Shown here one piece after another: positions 1 through 6,695 of a stretch of DNA of 19,980 nucleotides (its first letter is position 1; each line of letters starts with the position of its first letter). The stretch comes from DASTGO01 sp035719045. Its GTDB lineage: Bacteria > Actinomycetota > Actinomycetes > Actinomycetales > Kineosporiaceae. The stretch lies in the NCBI GenBank assembly GCA_035719045.1, contig DASTGO010000368.1, forward strand, positions 1 through 19,980, written 5' to 3'. A program made the position numbers and the translations under genes. Below the pieces are notes generated by a model that was not told the origin of the DNA, searched no databases, and saw nothing but the letters and a program-made list of their open reading frames with translations.

Positions 1-1632
1 CGTGGTGTCCGGGCGGTCGGTGGCCGGGTGCTCCGGAGCCGGCGAACCGGCGGGGGAGGGGCGCAGCCCGGGGCGCAGCGAGGCGGGGATGAAGGCCAGG
101 ATGATCGCGACCCCGGCCAGGTCGGCGGCCGCGGCGACGACCACCGTGACGTGCATGGCCTGCGTGAACGCCGACACGGCCGCCTCGTGCACCTGCGGGA
201 CCGCGGCCATCGCCTGCCGGGGGAGCGCACCGCGCGCCACCCCCGCCATGGTCCGGCCGATGGCCTCCAGCGTCCCGCCGATGGACTCGGAGGCGTCCGG
301 GCCGCGCACGGGTGCGGGCAGCGCGCTCACCGCGTCGCCGAGGCGGCTGCGATACCCGGCGGACAGGATCGAGCCCAGGACGGCGACCCCCAGCGCGGCT
401 CCGACCTGCCGGATCGTGTTGTTCACCGCCGCGCCCGACCCGGCCCGTTCCCGGGGCACGGCGGCCATCACGGCGTTGGTGGCCGGGGCCATGATGTTGC
501 CCATCCCCAGGCCCATCAGGAACAGCAACACCTCCAGCGGGGCCAGCGGGGTGGTGGCGTCGATCCGGGTGAACGCCAGGAAGCAGGCCGCGACGATGGC
601 CAGCCCGCCGGCGACCACGGTCCGGGTGCCCAGCCGTTCGGCCAGTGCGGTGCTGCGTGGAGCGGCGATCAACTGGCCGGCCGCGACCGCGAGCAGGCAC
701 AGGCCGGTCTGCAGGGCGGTGTAGCCGCGGACCGCCTGCAGGTAGAACGACAGGAAGAACGACGCACCCATCAGGGCGAAGAAGGTCAGGCCGATCGCCG
801 TGGTCGAGGCCGTGAACTGGGGCTTGCGGAACAGCCGGACGTCCAGTGCCGGATGGGTGCTGCGCGTCTCGGCCACGACGAACACGGCCAGCAGGCCGAC
901 GCCGGCCAGCGCGGTGCCCCACACCTGCGGGGAGGTCCAGTCGTTGGTCTCGCCGCCCTTGATGATCCCGTAGACCAGCAGCACCAGGCCCAGGATGGAC
1001 AGCAGCACGCCCGGGACGTCCACCCGGCGTGGCTGCGGGTCCCGGGACTCCGGCACGACGATCGCGATCGCGACCACGCCGACCACCACGAAGGGCACGT
1101 TCACCAGGAACACCGAGCCCCACCAGAAGTGGTCGAGCAGGAACCCGCCGGTCAGCGGCCCGATCGCCAGTGCCACTCCGCTGAAGCCCGCCCAGATCCC
1201 GATCGCCTTCGGCCGCTCCTGCGGGTCGAAGACGTTGGAGATGATCGACAGCGTCTGCGGCTGGACAGCGGCCCCGCCGATGCCCATCAGCGCCCGGGTG
1301 GCGATCAGCTGTCCGGGGCTGCCGGAGAACGCGCACAGGGCGGAGAAGGCCCCGAACAGGGCCAGCCCGGCCAGCAGGATCCGCTTGCGGCCGAACCGGT
1401 CCCCGGCCACCCCCCAGGTGAACAGCAACCCCGCGAACACCAGGACGTAGGCGTTGACCGCCCACTCCATCTGGCTCTGCGAGGCACCCAGATCCTGCTG
1501 GATCGTCTTCAGCGCCACGTTGAGGATCGTGTTGTCGAGGATGACGACGAGCAGGCAGATGACCAGCACGCCGAGGATCACCCAGCGTCGGCGGTGCACT
1601 GCCTCGGGCGACGAGGAGGCTGTCAGTGCCAT
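1..1632 (-). CDS. DHA2-family (EmrB/QacA-type) MFS multidrug exporter, 3' end cut by window
   Basis: Proton-driven drug efflux permease of the inner membrane. The minus strand reads without a stop from ATG at 1632 to base 1, giving 544 codons, so only the C-terminal tail is missing (family members are roughly 500-550 residues). Seen: a first membrane helix with ILDNTILNVAL at about residues 31-41 (the acidic D33 typical of DHA2), loop motif GDRFGRKR at about 77-84, and a conserved GPLTGGFLLDHFWWGSVF stretch near 158-175. Repeated hydrophobic segments follow to about residue 500, then a Pro/Ala-rich cytoplasmic tail. The start is chosen because the next upstream bases give TAGGGT six bases before the ATG, a leaderless arrangement, and there is no Shine-Dalgarno sequence. 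A 27-bp palindrome sits just upstream. The SGNH hydrolase gene lies 140 bp upstream on the same strand. The substrate cannot be told from sequence. The regulator may be encoded beyond the left edge; none is next to it here. Confidence 0.93.
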   Translation of the reverse strand, partial: MALTASSSPEAVHRRRWVILGVLVICLLVVILDNTILNVALKTIQQDLGASQSQMEWAVNAYVLVFAGLLFTWGVAGDRFGRKRILLAGLALFGAFSALCAFSGSPGQLIATRALMGIGGAAVQPQTLSIISNVFDPQERPKAIGIWAGFSGVALAIGPLTGGFLLDHFWWGSVFLVNVPFVVVGVVAIAIVVPESRDPQPRRVDVPGVLLSILGLVLLVYGIIKGGETNDWTSPQVWGTALAGVGLLAVFVVAETRSTHPALDVRLFRKPQFTASTTAIGLTFFALMGASFFLSFYLQAVRGYTALQTGLCLLAVAAGQLIAAPRSTALAERLGTRTVVAGGLAIVAACFLAFTRIDATTPLAPLEVLLFLMGLGMGNIMAPATNAVMAAVPRERAGSGAAVNNTIRQVGAALGVAVLGSILSAGYRSRLGDAVSALPAPVRGPDASESIGGTLEAIGRTMAGVARGALPRQAMAAVPQVHEAAVSAFTQAMHVTVVVAAAADLAGVAIILAFIPASLRPGLRPSPAGSPAPEHPATDRPDTT

Positions 1633-1638
1633 GCCGGG

Positions 1639-1644
1639 ACCCTA
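1639..1644 (-). promoter_or_regulatory. -10 element of a leaderless-type promoter for the MFS gene
   Basis: On the minus strand TAGGGT fits the actinobacterial TANNNT -10 pattern and ends six bases before the ATG at 1632. Transcription would therefore start on or beside the A of the start codon. No purine-rich ribosome-binding site lies between them. There is no convincing -35, which is common for this promoter class. Inference only. Confidence 0.45.
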
Positions 1645-1655
1645 CGCTCGCCAGA

Positions 1656-1682
1656 TCCGATACGCCGCCGTCTCGTATCGGA
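1656..1682. promoter_or_regulatory. 27-bp inverted repeat, probable TetR-type operator of the MFS exporter
   Basis: Perfect 9-bp arms TCCGATACG (1656-1664) and CGTATCGGA (1674-1682) flank a 9-bp spacer. The element lies about 24-50 bp upstream of the exporter start, just upstream of its -10, where a bound repressor would block RNA polymerase. Size and symmetry match TetR-family operators, which commonly control exporters of this class. The cognate regulator is not identified. Confidence 0.7.
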
Positions 1683-1772
1683 ATCCCGTGGACCTCGCCG
1701 GATCAGGTTGTCCGAGCTGCCCGTCGAGCAGATCTTCGTCCCCGACGAGGGCGACCCGCACCGGCGCGAGGG

Positions 1773-2543
1773 TCAGCCGACCGGGCCGTATCCCGGGCGC
1801 TTGGCCACCACTCCGTCCCCGGAGGACTGCCCGCGCAGCCGCCGCAGCAGCCACGGCCCCAGATGCCGTCGCAGCCACGCCGCCTCCCCGCGCAGCACCT
1901 CGTGCCGGGGGCGGTGCGGCTGTGCGGGCAGCGGCAGCCGCCAGTCGCCGGTCGCGCCCGGCAGGTGCAGGGCCTCGGCCAGGGCCTGCGCGATCCGGGT
2001 GTGGCCGAGCGCGTTGGTGTGCAGCCGGTCCTCGCTCCACAGCCGGGGGTCGACGGCCGTCTCGACCGCGGCGATATCGGCCAGCAGCACCCCGGTCCGC
2101 CGGGCGACCTCGCGCACGCCGTCGTTGTAGGCGGCGATCCGGGCGCGGACCGGGCGGGCCAGCGGCATCACCCGGCTGGCGTCCGGGCAGGTGATGGTGG
2201 CCACCGTGGCGCCGGTGGCGGTCAGTGCGGTGAACATCTCCTCCAGCTGGGCGAGCACGGCGCCAAGGTCCAGCCGTCGGCGCAGCAGGTCGTTCACCCC
2301 GGCGAAGGCGGTCACCAGGTCGGGCTGCAGTTCCAGGGCACGGGGCAGCTGCTGCTCCCGGATCTCGGCCACCAGCCGGCCGCGGACGGCCAGGTTCGCG
2401 TACTGCAGGCCGGGATTCGTCTGTGCGACCTGGGTCGCGAGCCGGTCCGCCCAGCCCCGCCAGCTGCCCGCGCCGTCCGGGTCGTCCAGCCCTTCGGTGG
2501 AGCTGTCGCCGATCGCGACGTACCGGGTGTACCTGGCTCCCAC
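1773..2543 (-). CDS. SGNH/GDSL-family hydrolase (esterase/lipase-like)
   Basis: A 256-residue hydrolase that probably cleaves an ester bond with a Ser-His-Asp triad in the SGNH fold. Seen: block I GDSSTEG with the nucleophile S14, block II glycine G55 in LAVRGRL, block III AGVND with oxyanion N84, and block V DRLHTNALGH with D172 and H175 spaced three apart as required. The length is normal for single-domain members. There is no signal peptide or membrane segment, so the protein is probably cytoplasmic. The C-terminus from about residue 205 is Arg-rich and extends past the core fold. The GTG start is supported by a GGGGGGA run a few bases upstream. It is divergent from fadH across 237 bp. The MFS gene follows 140 bp downstream but has its own promoter, so co-transcription is uncertain. 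The natural substrate is unknown. Confidence 0.9.
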   Translation of the reverse strand: MGARYTRYVAIGDSSTEGLDDPDGAGSWRGWADRLATQVAQTNPGLQYANLAVRGRLVAEIREQQLPRALELQPDLVTAFAGVNDLLRRRLDLGAVLAQLEEMFTALTATGATVATITCPDASRVMPLARPVRARIAAYNDGVREVARRTGVLLADIAAVETAVDPRLWSEDRLHTNALGHTRIAQALAEALHLPGATGDWRLPLPAQPHRPRHEVLRGEAAWLRRHLGPWLLRRLRGQSSGDGVVAKRPGYGPVG

Positions 2544-2630
2544 CGCGTCCCCCCTGATCGTCCGGATCCGTCGCGGCCGAGCCTAGGGGTACGCACCGCC
2601 CGTCCCGGGTCGGGTCTGAGGGGTCCGGGC

Positions 2631-2659
2631 TTGGCGGGGGTCGGGGCGTTCCCTATGGT
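2631..2659 (+). promoter_or_regulatory. Sigma-70-type promoter candidate for fadH
   Basis: TTGGCG at 2631-2636 and TATGGT at 2654-2659 are separated by exactly 17 bp. Each hexamer matches four of six consensus bases. The -10 overlaps the palindrome at 2658-2673, the usual position for repressor control. Predicted by eye only. Confidence 0.45.
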
Positions 2660-2673
2660 TACCGGCAGGTAAC
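2658..2673. promoter_or_regulatory. Inverted repeat GTTACC-N4-GGTAAC, probable operator of fadH
   Basis: Perfect 6-bp arms (2658-2663 and 2668-2673) surround a 4-bp spacer GGCA. It overlaps the candidate -10 and the expected transcription start. Short palindromes of this size are typical of TetR-family repressors, several of which control fatty-acid degradation in actinomycetes. The assignment to a family is inference. Confidence 0.55.
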
Positions 2674-2702
2674 TTCATGTCGGTCCGGAAGGTGAGTCCA
2701 CC

Positions 2703-2750
2703 GTGAGTGAGCGCAGCGAGCGAACCGACAGGCAGGGCACGGGGGCTCGC
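2703..2750 (+). repeat. 'MSERSER'-type short interspersed element upstream of fadH
   Basis: The stretch starting GTGAGTGAGCGCAGCGAGCG reads as MSERSERT in the fadH frame. It contains an inverted repeat GCGAGC (2716-2721) / GCTCGC (2745-2750). I recall near-identical sequence at falsely extended N-termini (MSERSER...) of many mycobacterial and other actinobacterial genes. Here it lies between promoter and ribosome-binding site, so it would be in the 5' leader RNA and could fold. Only one copy is in this window, so dispersion cannot be shown here. Confidence 0.5.
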
Positions 2751-2780
2751 GGTGGTGACGAGCGCCGGCGAGGAGGCACC

Positions 2781-4835
2781 GTGAGCTATCCGCACCTGTT
2801 CACGCCGCTGCAGCTCGGCGGGACCACCCTGCCCAACCGCATCCTCATGGGCTCGATGCACCTCGGACTGGAGGAGGCTCCCGACGGGTTCGAGCGGATG
2901 GCCGCGTTCTACGCCGAGCGGGCCCGCGGCGGGGTGGCGCTGATCGTCACCGGCGGCATCTCCCCGAACCGGGCCGGGCGGCCGGTGCGGCACGGCGCGG
3001 TCCTGGAGAACGAGCGGGAGGTCACCCAGCACCGGCTGATCACCGACGCCGTCCACGCCGAGGGCGGGCGGATCCTGGTCCAGTTGCTGCACTTCGGCCG
3101 CTACGCCGCCCACGCCGACCTGGTCGCCCCGAGCGCCCTGCAGGCCCCGATCAACCCGCTCACCCCCCGGGAGCTGAGCGGCGACGAGGTCGAGGCAACC
3201 GTGGAGGACTACGTCCGGGCCGCCCGGCTGGCCCTGCAGGCGGGCTACGACGGCGTGGAGATCATGGGCTCGGAGGGCTACCTCATCAACGAGTTCACCG
3301 CGGCCCGGACCAACCACCGGGACGACGCCTGGGGCGGGGACGCCGGACGCCGGCGGCGGTTCCCGGTCGAGATCGTCCGCCGGACCCGTGCGGCCCTCGG
3401 CCCGGACGCGGTGATCTCCTACCGGCTGTCGGTGCTCGACCTGGTCCCGGACGCCTCCACCCAGGACGAGGTGCTCGCCCTGGCCCGGGAGGTCGAGGCG
3501 GCCGGTGCGTCGTTCCTCAACAGCGGTATCGGCTGGCACGAGTCGCGGGTCCCGACCATCGCGATGGCCGTCCCGCGCGGTGCCTTCGCCCGGGCCACGG
3601 CGGCGGTGAAGGCCGCGGTGTCCGTCCCCGTGGTGGCCAGCAACCGGATCAACACCCCGGAACTGGCCGAGCAGTTGCTCGCCGACGGCGTCGCGGACCT
3701 GGTGTCCCTGGCCCGCCCGCTGCTGGCCGACCCGCGGTTCGCCGCGAAGGCACAGGCCGGCCGCCCGGAGCGGATCAACACCTGTGTCGCCTGCAACCAG
3801 GCCTGTATCGACCACGCGCTCAGCGGGCGGCTGACCTCCTGCCTGGTCAACCCCCGGGCCGCCCATGAGACGGTGCTGTCGGTCGGGCCCGCCACGGCCT
3901 CCCGGCGGATCGCCGTGGTCGGGGCAGGCCCGGCCGGGATGGCCTTCGCCGCCACGGCCGCCCGGCGTGGTCACCAGGTGACGCTGTTCGAGGCGGCGGA
4001 CACGATCGGCGGGCAGCTCAACCTGGCCCGCCGGATCCCGGGCAAGGAGGAGTTCGCCGAGACGCTGCGCTACTTCGCCGGTGAACTGGCCGAGACGGGC
4101 GTGCAACTGCGGCTGGGCCGGGCCGTCACCGCGGACGAGCTGGCCGACGCCGGGTTCGACGACGTGGTGCTGGCGACCGGGGTCACCCCGCGGGTCCCGC
4201 AGATCCCGGGTCTGGACCACCCCAGCGTGGTCGGCTACCTGGAGGTGCTCACCGGCGCCGTCGAGGCCGGACCCCGGGTCGCCGTGATCGGGGCCGGCGG
4301 GATCGGGTTCGACGTGGCCGAGTTCCTCACCCACCGGCCGTCCCCCGGCGACGGCGACGGGGCGGCGGACTTCTTCGCCCGCTGGGGCGTCGACCCGACG
4401 TTCCGGTCGCCCGGCGCACTCGCCACCCCGGCCGGGGTCGCCCCGCACCGCACGCTGTACCTGTTGCAGCGCAAGGCGTCGAAGGTGGGGGCGGGTCTCG
4501 GCGTGACCACCGGCTGGATCCACCGGGCGGCCCTGCAGGCGGCCGGGGTGGAGTTCCTGTCCGGGGTGCAGTACCTCGGGATCGACGACAAGGGGCTGCG
4601 GATCGCCGAGAACGGCGCCGAGCGGGTGCTGGCCGTCGACACCGTGGTGATCTGTGCCGGGCAGGAGCCGCGCCGGGAGCTGGTCGACGCGCTGCGCGCC
4701 CGCGGCATCGAGCCGCACCTCATCGGCGGCGCGGACGTCGCGGCGGAACTCGACGCCAAGCGCGCGATCCGCCAGGGCACCGAGCTCGCGGCGACGATCG
4801 AGGCGATCCGCGAGTCCGGGAGGGTCGCCAGCTGA
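2781..4835 (+). CDS. fadH: 2,4-dienoyl-CoA reductase [NADPH], FMN/FAD/4Fe-4S type
   Basis: Reduces 2,4-dienoyl-CoA to enoyl-CoA with NADPH, needed for beta-oxidation of polyunsaturated fatty acids; cytoplasmic. The protein has 684 residues (E. coli FadH about 672). The N-terminal half is an old-yellow-enzyme FMN barrel with catalytic Y167 in MGSEGYLINEF and H253 in GIGWHESR. Four cluster cysteines follow: C335, C338, C342 and C354 (CVACNQAC...SCLVNP). These are offset by one from the known E. coli residues. The second half carries an FAD-binding GAGPAG (381-386) and an NADP-binding GAGGIG (504-509). The GTG at 2781 is chosen because AGGAGG ends four bases before it, because MSYPHLF matches the family N-terminus, and because the upstream in-frame GTG at 2703 lies in a repeat. 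The gene appears monocistronic or first in a unit with the hydrolase 121 bp downstream, which has its own promoter. Confidence 0.96.
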   Translation: MSYPHLFTPLQLGGTTLPNRILMGSMHLGLEEAPDGFERMAAFYAERARGGVALIVTGGISPNRAGRPVRHGAVLENEREVTQHRLITDAVHAEGGRILVQLLHFGRYAAHADLVAPSALQAPINPLTPRELSGDEVEATVEDYVRAARLALQAGYDGVEIMGSEGYLINEFTAARTNHRDDAWGGDAGRRRRFPVEIVRRTRAALGPDAVISYRLSVLDLVPDASTQDEVLALAREVEAAGASFLNSGIGWHESRVPTIAMAVPRGAFARATAAVKAAVSVPVVASNRINTPELAEQLLADGVADLVSLARPLLADPRFAAKAQAGRPERINTCVACNQACIDHALSGRLTSCLVNPRAAHETVLSVGPATASRRIAVVGAGPAGMAFAATAARRGHQVTLFEAADTIGGQLNLARRIPGKEEFAETLRYFAGELAETGVQLRLGRAVTADELADAGFDDVVLATGVTPRVPQIPGLDHPSVVGYLEVLTGAVEAGPRVAVIGAGGIGFDVAEFLTHRPSPGDGDGAADFFARWGVDPTFRSPGALATPAGVAPHRTLYLLQRKASKVGAGLGVTTGWIHRAALQAAGVEFLSGVQYLGIDDKGLRIAENGAERVLAVDTVVICAGQEPRRELVDALRARGIEPHLIGGADVAAELDAKRAIRQGTELAATIEAIRESGRVAS

Positions 4836-4918
4836 TCCGTTGAGGCGCCCGATCGGGTTGCCTGGCAACGGGTTCGCAGGCCCTGCCTCTGTCGCCGGTC
4901 CCGGACGGTCCGCGACTC

Positions 4919-4956
4919 CCGTGATCGATCCACGGCTGTCGGGCATAATGCGCTGC
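4919..4956 (+). promoter_or_regulatory. Leaderless-type promoter with palindrome upstream of the lipoprotein hydrolase
   Basis: CATAAT at 4944-4949 lies seven bases before the GTG at 4957, so transcription should begin at the start codon. No Shine-Dalgarno sequence is present. Just upstream, CCGTG (4919-4923) and CACGG (4931-4935) flank ATCGATC, a 17-bp near-palindrome over the -35 zone that could be an operator. Another short palindrome, GTTGCCTGGCAAC at 4857-4869, sits closer to the fadH stop. Confidence 0.45.
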
Positions 4957-5997
4957 GTGATGAGAGCCGAACCGCAGCGGGGCCGAGTGATCCGTCGCCG
5001 TCGCAGGGGAACCGGTCCGGTGAGGGTGTTCGGGCCCGTGGTTGTGCTGCTGTCGCTGCTGTTCGCGACCGGTTGCGGCCGGCCCGCTGAGCAGGCTCCG
5101 CAGCCCCGCGAGCAGCCTTCACAGACCCTCGCGCAGCCTTCACAGACCCTCGCGCAGGCGCGGAAGGGTTTCACCACGCACCTGGTCAAGCACGTGCGGG
5201 CCGGGTCTGCGGTGGAGACGCCTCCGCCCGGATCCGTTCGGCTGGTGCACTACCCGTCGCCGGTGGGGTCGCTGCCCGCCTACCTGGCGCCCGCACCGGA
5301 CGCGGGCCGCCACCCGGCGATCATCTGGATCACCGGAGGTGACTACAACTCCATCGGAGACGTCTGGAGCCGGCCTCCCGCCGGGAACGACCAGACGGCC
5401 GCGCAGTACCGCGAGGCAGGGATCGTGATGCTGTATCCGTCCCTGCGCGGGGGGAATGACAACCCGGGATACCAGGAGGGGTTCCTGGGCGAGACAGAGG
5501 ACATCCTCGCCGCCGCCGACTTCCTGGCCCGGCAGCCGGGCGTGGACCCGCAGCGGATCTACCTGGGCGGCCACAGCACGGGCGGAACCATGGCCTTGAT
5601 CGAGTCCGAGTACACCGGCCGGTTCCGGGCGGTGTTCTCGTTCGGCCCGGTGGGCGCGCCGGACCAGTACGACCCGCCCTCCCTCCAGCAGCCGGGCGAT
5701 CCGGCGGACCCGCGAGAGCTGCAGTTGCGTTCACCAGTGAGGTGGCTGGGCTCCATCACCAGTCCCACGTTCGTCTTCGAGGGCACGGGCGCCCCGTCCA
5801 ACAAACTGTCGCTGCTCGAGCTGAAGTCCCGGAACACCTCGCCCCTGGCGCACTTCCACCCCGTCGAGGGGTACACGCACTTCTCGGTCCTGGGACCAGT
5901 GAACCGGCTGATCGCGCAGAAGATCGTCGCCGACTCAGGACCGGCGTGCGACATCACGTTCACCGCCCAGGAACTGGCGGGCCTGGGTAAGGCGTAA
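4957..5997 (+). CDS. Lipoprotein alpha/beta hydrolase (prolyl-oligopeptidase/dienelactone-hydrolase-like)
   Basis: A probable extracellular, membrane-anchored esterase or peptidase of 346 residues. The N-terminus has an Arg cluster (residues 13-17), a hydrophobic stretch (24-37) and a lipobox-like ATGC with lipidated C40. Next comes a Pro/Gln linker with a seven-residue duplication. The hydrolase domain runs from about 85 to 335. It has an oxyanion-type WITGGDY segment, an RGGNDNPGYQEG segment as in S9-like hydrolases, nucleophile S207 in GHSTGG, and catalytic H308 in GYTHF. The acid of the triad is not obvious: the usual place reads FEGTGAPSN, without Asp. The GTG at 4957 (immediately followed by ATG 4960) is preferred because the -10 lies seven bases upstream; starting at 4948 would place the start inside that -10. 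Upstream in-frame sequence overlaps fadH and is not coding. Substrate unknown. Confidence 0.85.
   Translation: MMRAEPQRGRVIRRRRRGTGPVRVFGPVVVLLSLLFATGCGRPAEQAPQPREQPSQTLAQPSQTLAQARKGFTTHLVKHVRAGSAVETPPPGSVRLVHYPSPVGSLPAYLAPAPDAGRHPAIIWITGGDYNSIGDVWSRPPAGNDQTAAQYREAGIVMLYPSLRGGNDNPGYQEGFLGETEDILAAADFLARQPGVDPQRIYLGGHSTGGTMALIESEYTGRFRAVFSFGPVGAPDQYDPPSLQQPGDPADPRELQLRSPVRWLGSITSPTFVFEGTGAPSNKLSLLELKSRNTSPLAHFHPVEGYTHFSVLGPVNRLIAQKIVADSGPACDITFTAQELAGLGKA
5112..5153 (+). repeat. Perfect 21-bp tandem duplication in lipoprotein linker
   Basis: Two identical 21-bp units (5112-5132 and 5133-5153) encode a duplicated PSQTLAQ heptapeptide just after the lipobox. Perfect identity suggests a recent slippage event in a tolerant linker. 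Confidence 0.9.
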
Positions 5998-6027
5998 CGC
6001 GAATACCTCGTTCCGGGGGCCACTCGC

Positions 6028-6054
6028 GGGCCGGTGACCGTCCTTCACCGGCTC
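6028..6054. terminator. Bidirectional hairpin between convergent genes
   Basis: Perfect arms GCCGGTGA (6030-6037) and TCACCGGC (6045-6052) enclose a 7-base loop, extended by a G-U and a G-C pair. It lies between the 3' ends of the plus-strand hydrolase and the minus-strand secreted protein. There is no T-tract, as is usual for high-GC actinomycetes. Confidence 0.6.
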
Positions 6055-6107
6055 CGGTGCCTGCGTCAGGACCCCGGCGAGGGGCCAGCAGGACCGCGCG
6101 GAAGTGA

Positions 6108-6461
6108 CTACGAGCCCTGGGTGACGGCCTGGGAGCTGCCCCTGCCCGGCGCGACCACCGGGGGCTGAGTCTTCTTCTTCGGCTTCGGGGTCGGTGACGG
6201 GCTCGCCGCGGGATCGGCGGGGGCCGGCCCCGGGCCGGCGGTGGCCGGCGGGTCGGCCGGAGCCGCCGGGGTGACGCTGTCGGTGGTCAGCGAGGCGGTG
6301 AGTCCGGCGCCCGTGTCCGCGCTGGACTTCTCCGCGGCGGACTTCTCCGCGGTGGCCGCGTGGGCCAGGGCCGTGACCCCGAAGGCTCCCGTGACCGACA
6401 GGAGGGTCAGTGCGGTGGTGGCGGTGGCGGCTCGGCGCCGACCCCGGTCACGGGTGTTCAT
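6108..6461 (-). CDS. Small secreted Ala/Pro-rich protein of unknown function
   Basis: A 117-residue protein I do not recognise as a characterised family. Residues 1-10 are Arg-rich (MNTRDRGRRR). A hydrophobic stretch to about residue 33 and ALAHA before ATAEK give a good signal peptide with cleavage near residue 35. The mature part is low-complexity: a duplicated (A)EKS(A/S) patch from a 15-bp tandem repeat (6325-6354), Ala/Pro/Gly-rich sequence, a KPKKK cluster near residue 96, and the C-terminus GRGSSQAVTQGS. The ATG at 6461 is preferred over an in-frame start at 6500 because GAGGAG lies six bases upstream and the signal peptide begins properly. Small exported proteins of this style occur near flavin or redox genes in streptomycetes, but none is adjacent here, so no role is assigned. 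It has no obvious partner and is separated from the GH30 gene by two terminator-like hairpins. Confidence 0.72.
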   Translation of the reverse strand: MNTRDRGRRRAATATTALTLLSVTGAFGVTALAHAATAEKSAAEKSSADTGAGLTASLTTDSVTPAAPADPPATAGPGPAPADPAASPSPTPKPKKKTQPPVVAPGRGSSQAVTQGS

Positions 6462-6587
6462 CGCTCTCCTCGCTGGTCCTGCCCGGCATGACCCGGCCAC
6501 CCTGCCAGCCGCAACGTCTGCCCCGCGTCAACGCAGACCCAACGCCAGGACTGCCGGCGCTGCCCGGGAGATGGCCCGGTGGCGGGA

Positions 6588-6621
6588 CCGGCCCGGTGAC
6601 GAGGGTCCGTCACCGGGCCGG
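6588..6621. terminator. Strong 13-bp hairpin downstream of the GH30 gene
   Basis: Perfect arms CCGGCCCGGTGAC (6588-6600) and GTCACCGGGCCGG (6609-6621) surround an 8-base loop. It lies between the GH30 stop and the secreted-protein start, both on the minus strand, and is the second of two hairpins met by a transcript from GH30. Confidence 0.7.
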
Positions 6622-6634
6622 TGATCCGTTTCGT

Positions 6635-6669
6635 GGTGGTCCGGGCGGGTTCCGCCCGGGCGGACCACC
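6635..6669. terminator. First hairpin downstream of the GH30 gene
   Basis: Perfect 9-bp arms GGTGGTCCG (6635-6643) and CGGACCACC (6661-6669) enclose a 17-base GC-rich interior that can form a further 5-bp stem (GGCGG/CCGCC). It begins 26 bp past the GH30 stop codon. Confidence 0.7.
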
Positions 6670-6695
6670 GTTCGGTCCGGTTCCGTCGGGCCCGT

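Noticed and set aside
28..2130. Long plus-strand open frame opposite the exporter and SGNH genes
   Set aside because: Arg/Gly/Gln-rich antisense shadow with no domain; the minus strand carries clear motifs.
2703..2780. Upstream GTG as the fadH start
   Set aside because: Lies in the MSERSER element; AGGAGG and the family N-terminus support 2781.
2583..5189. 868-codon minus-strand open frame opposite fadH
   Set aside because: Low-complexity antisense sequence; fadH catalytic and Fe-S residues prove the plus strand.
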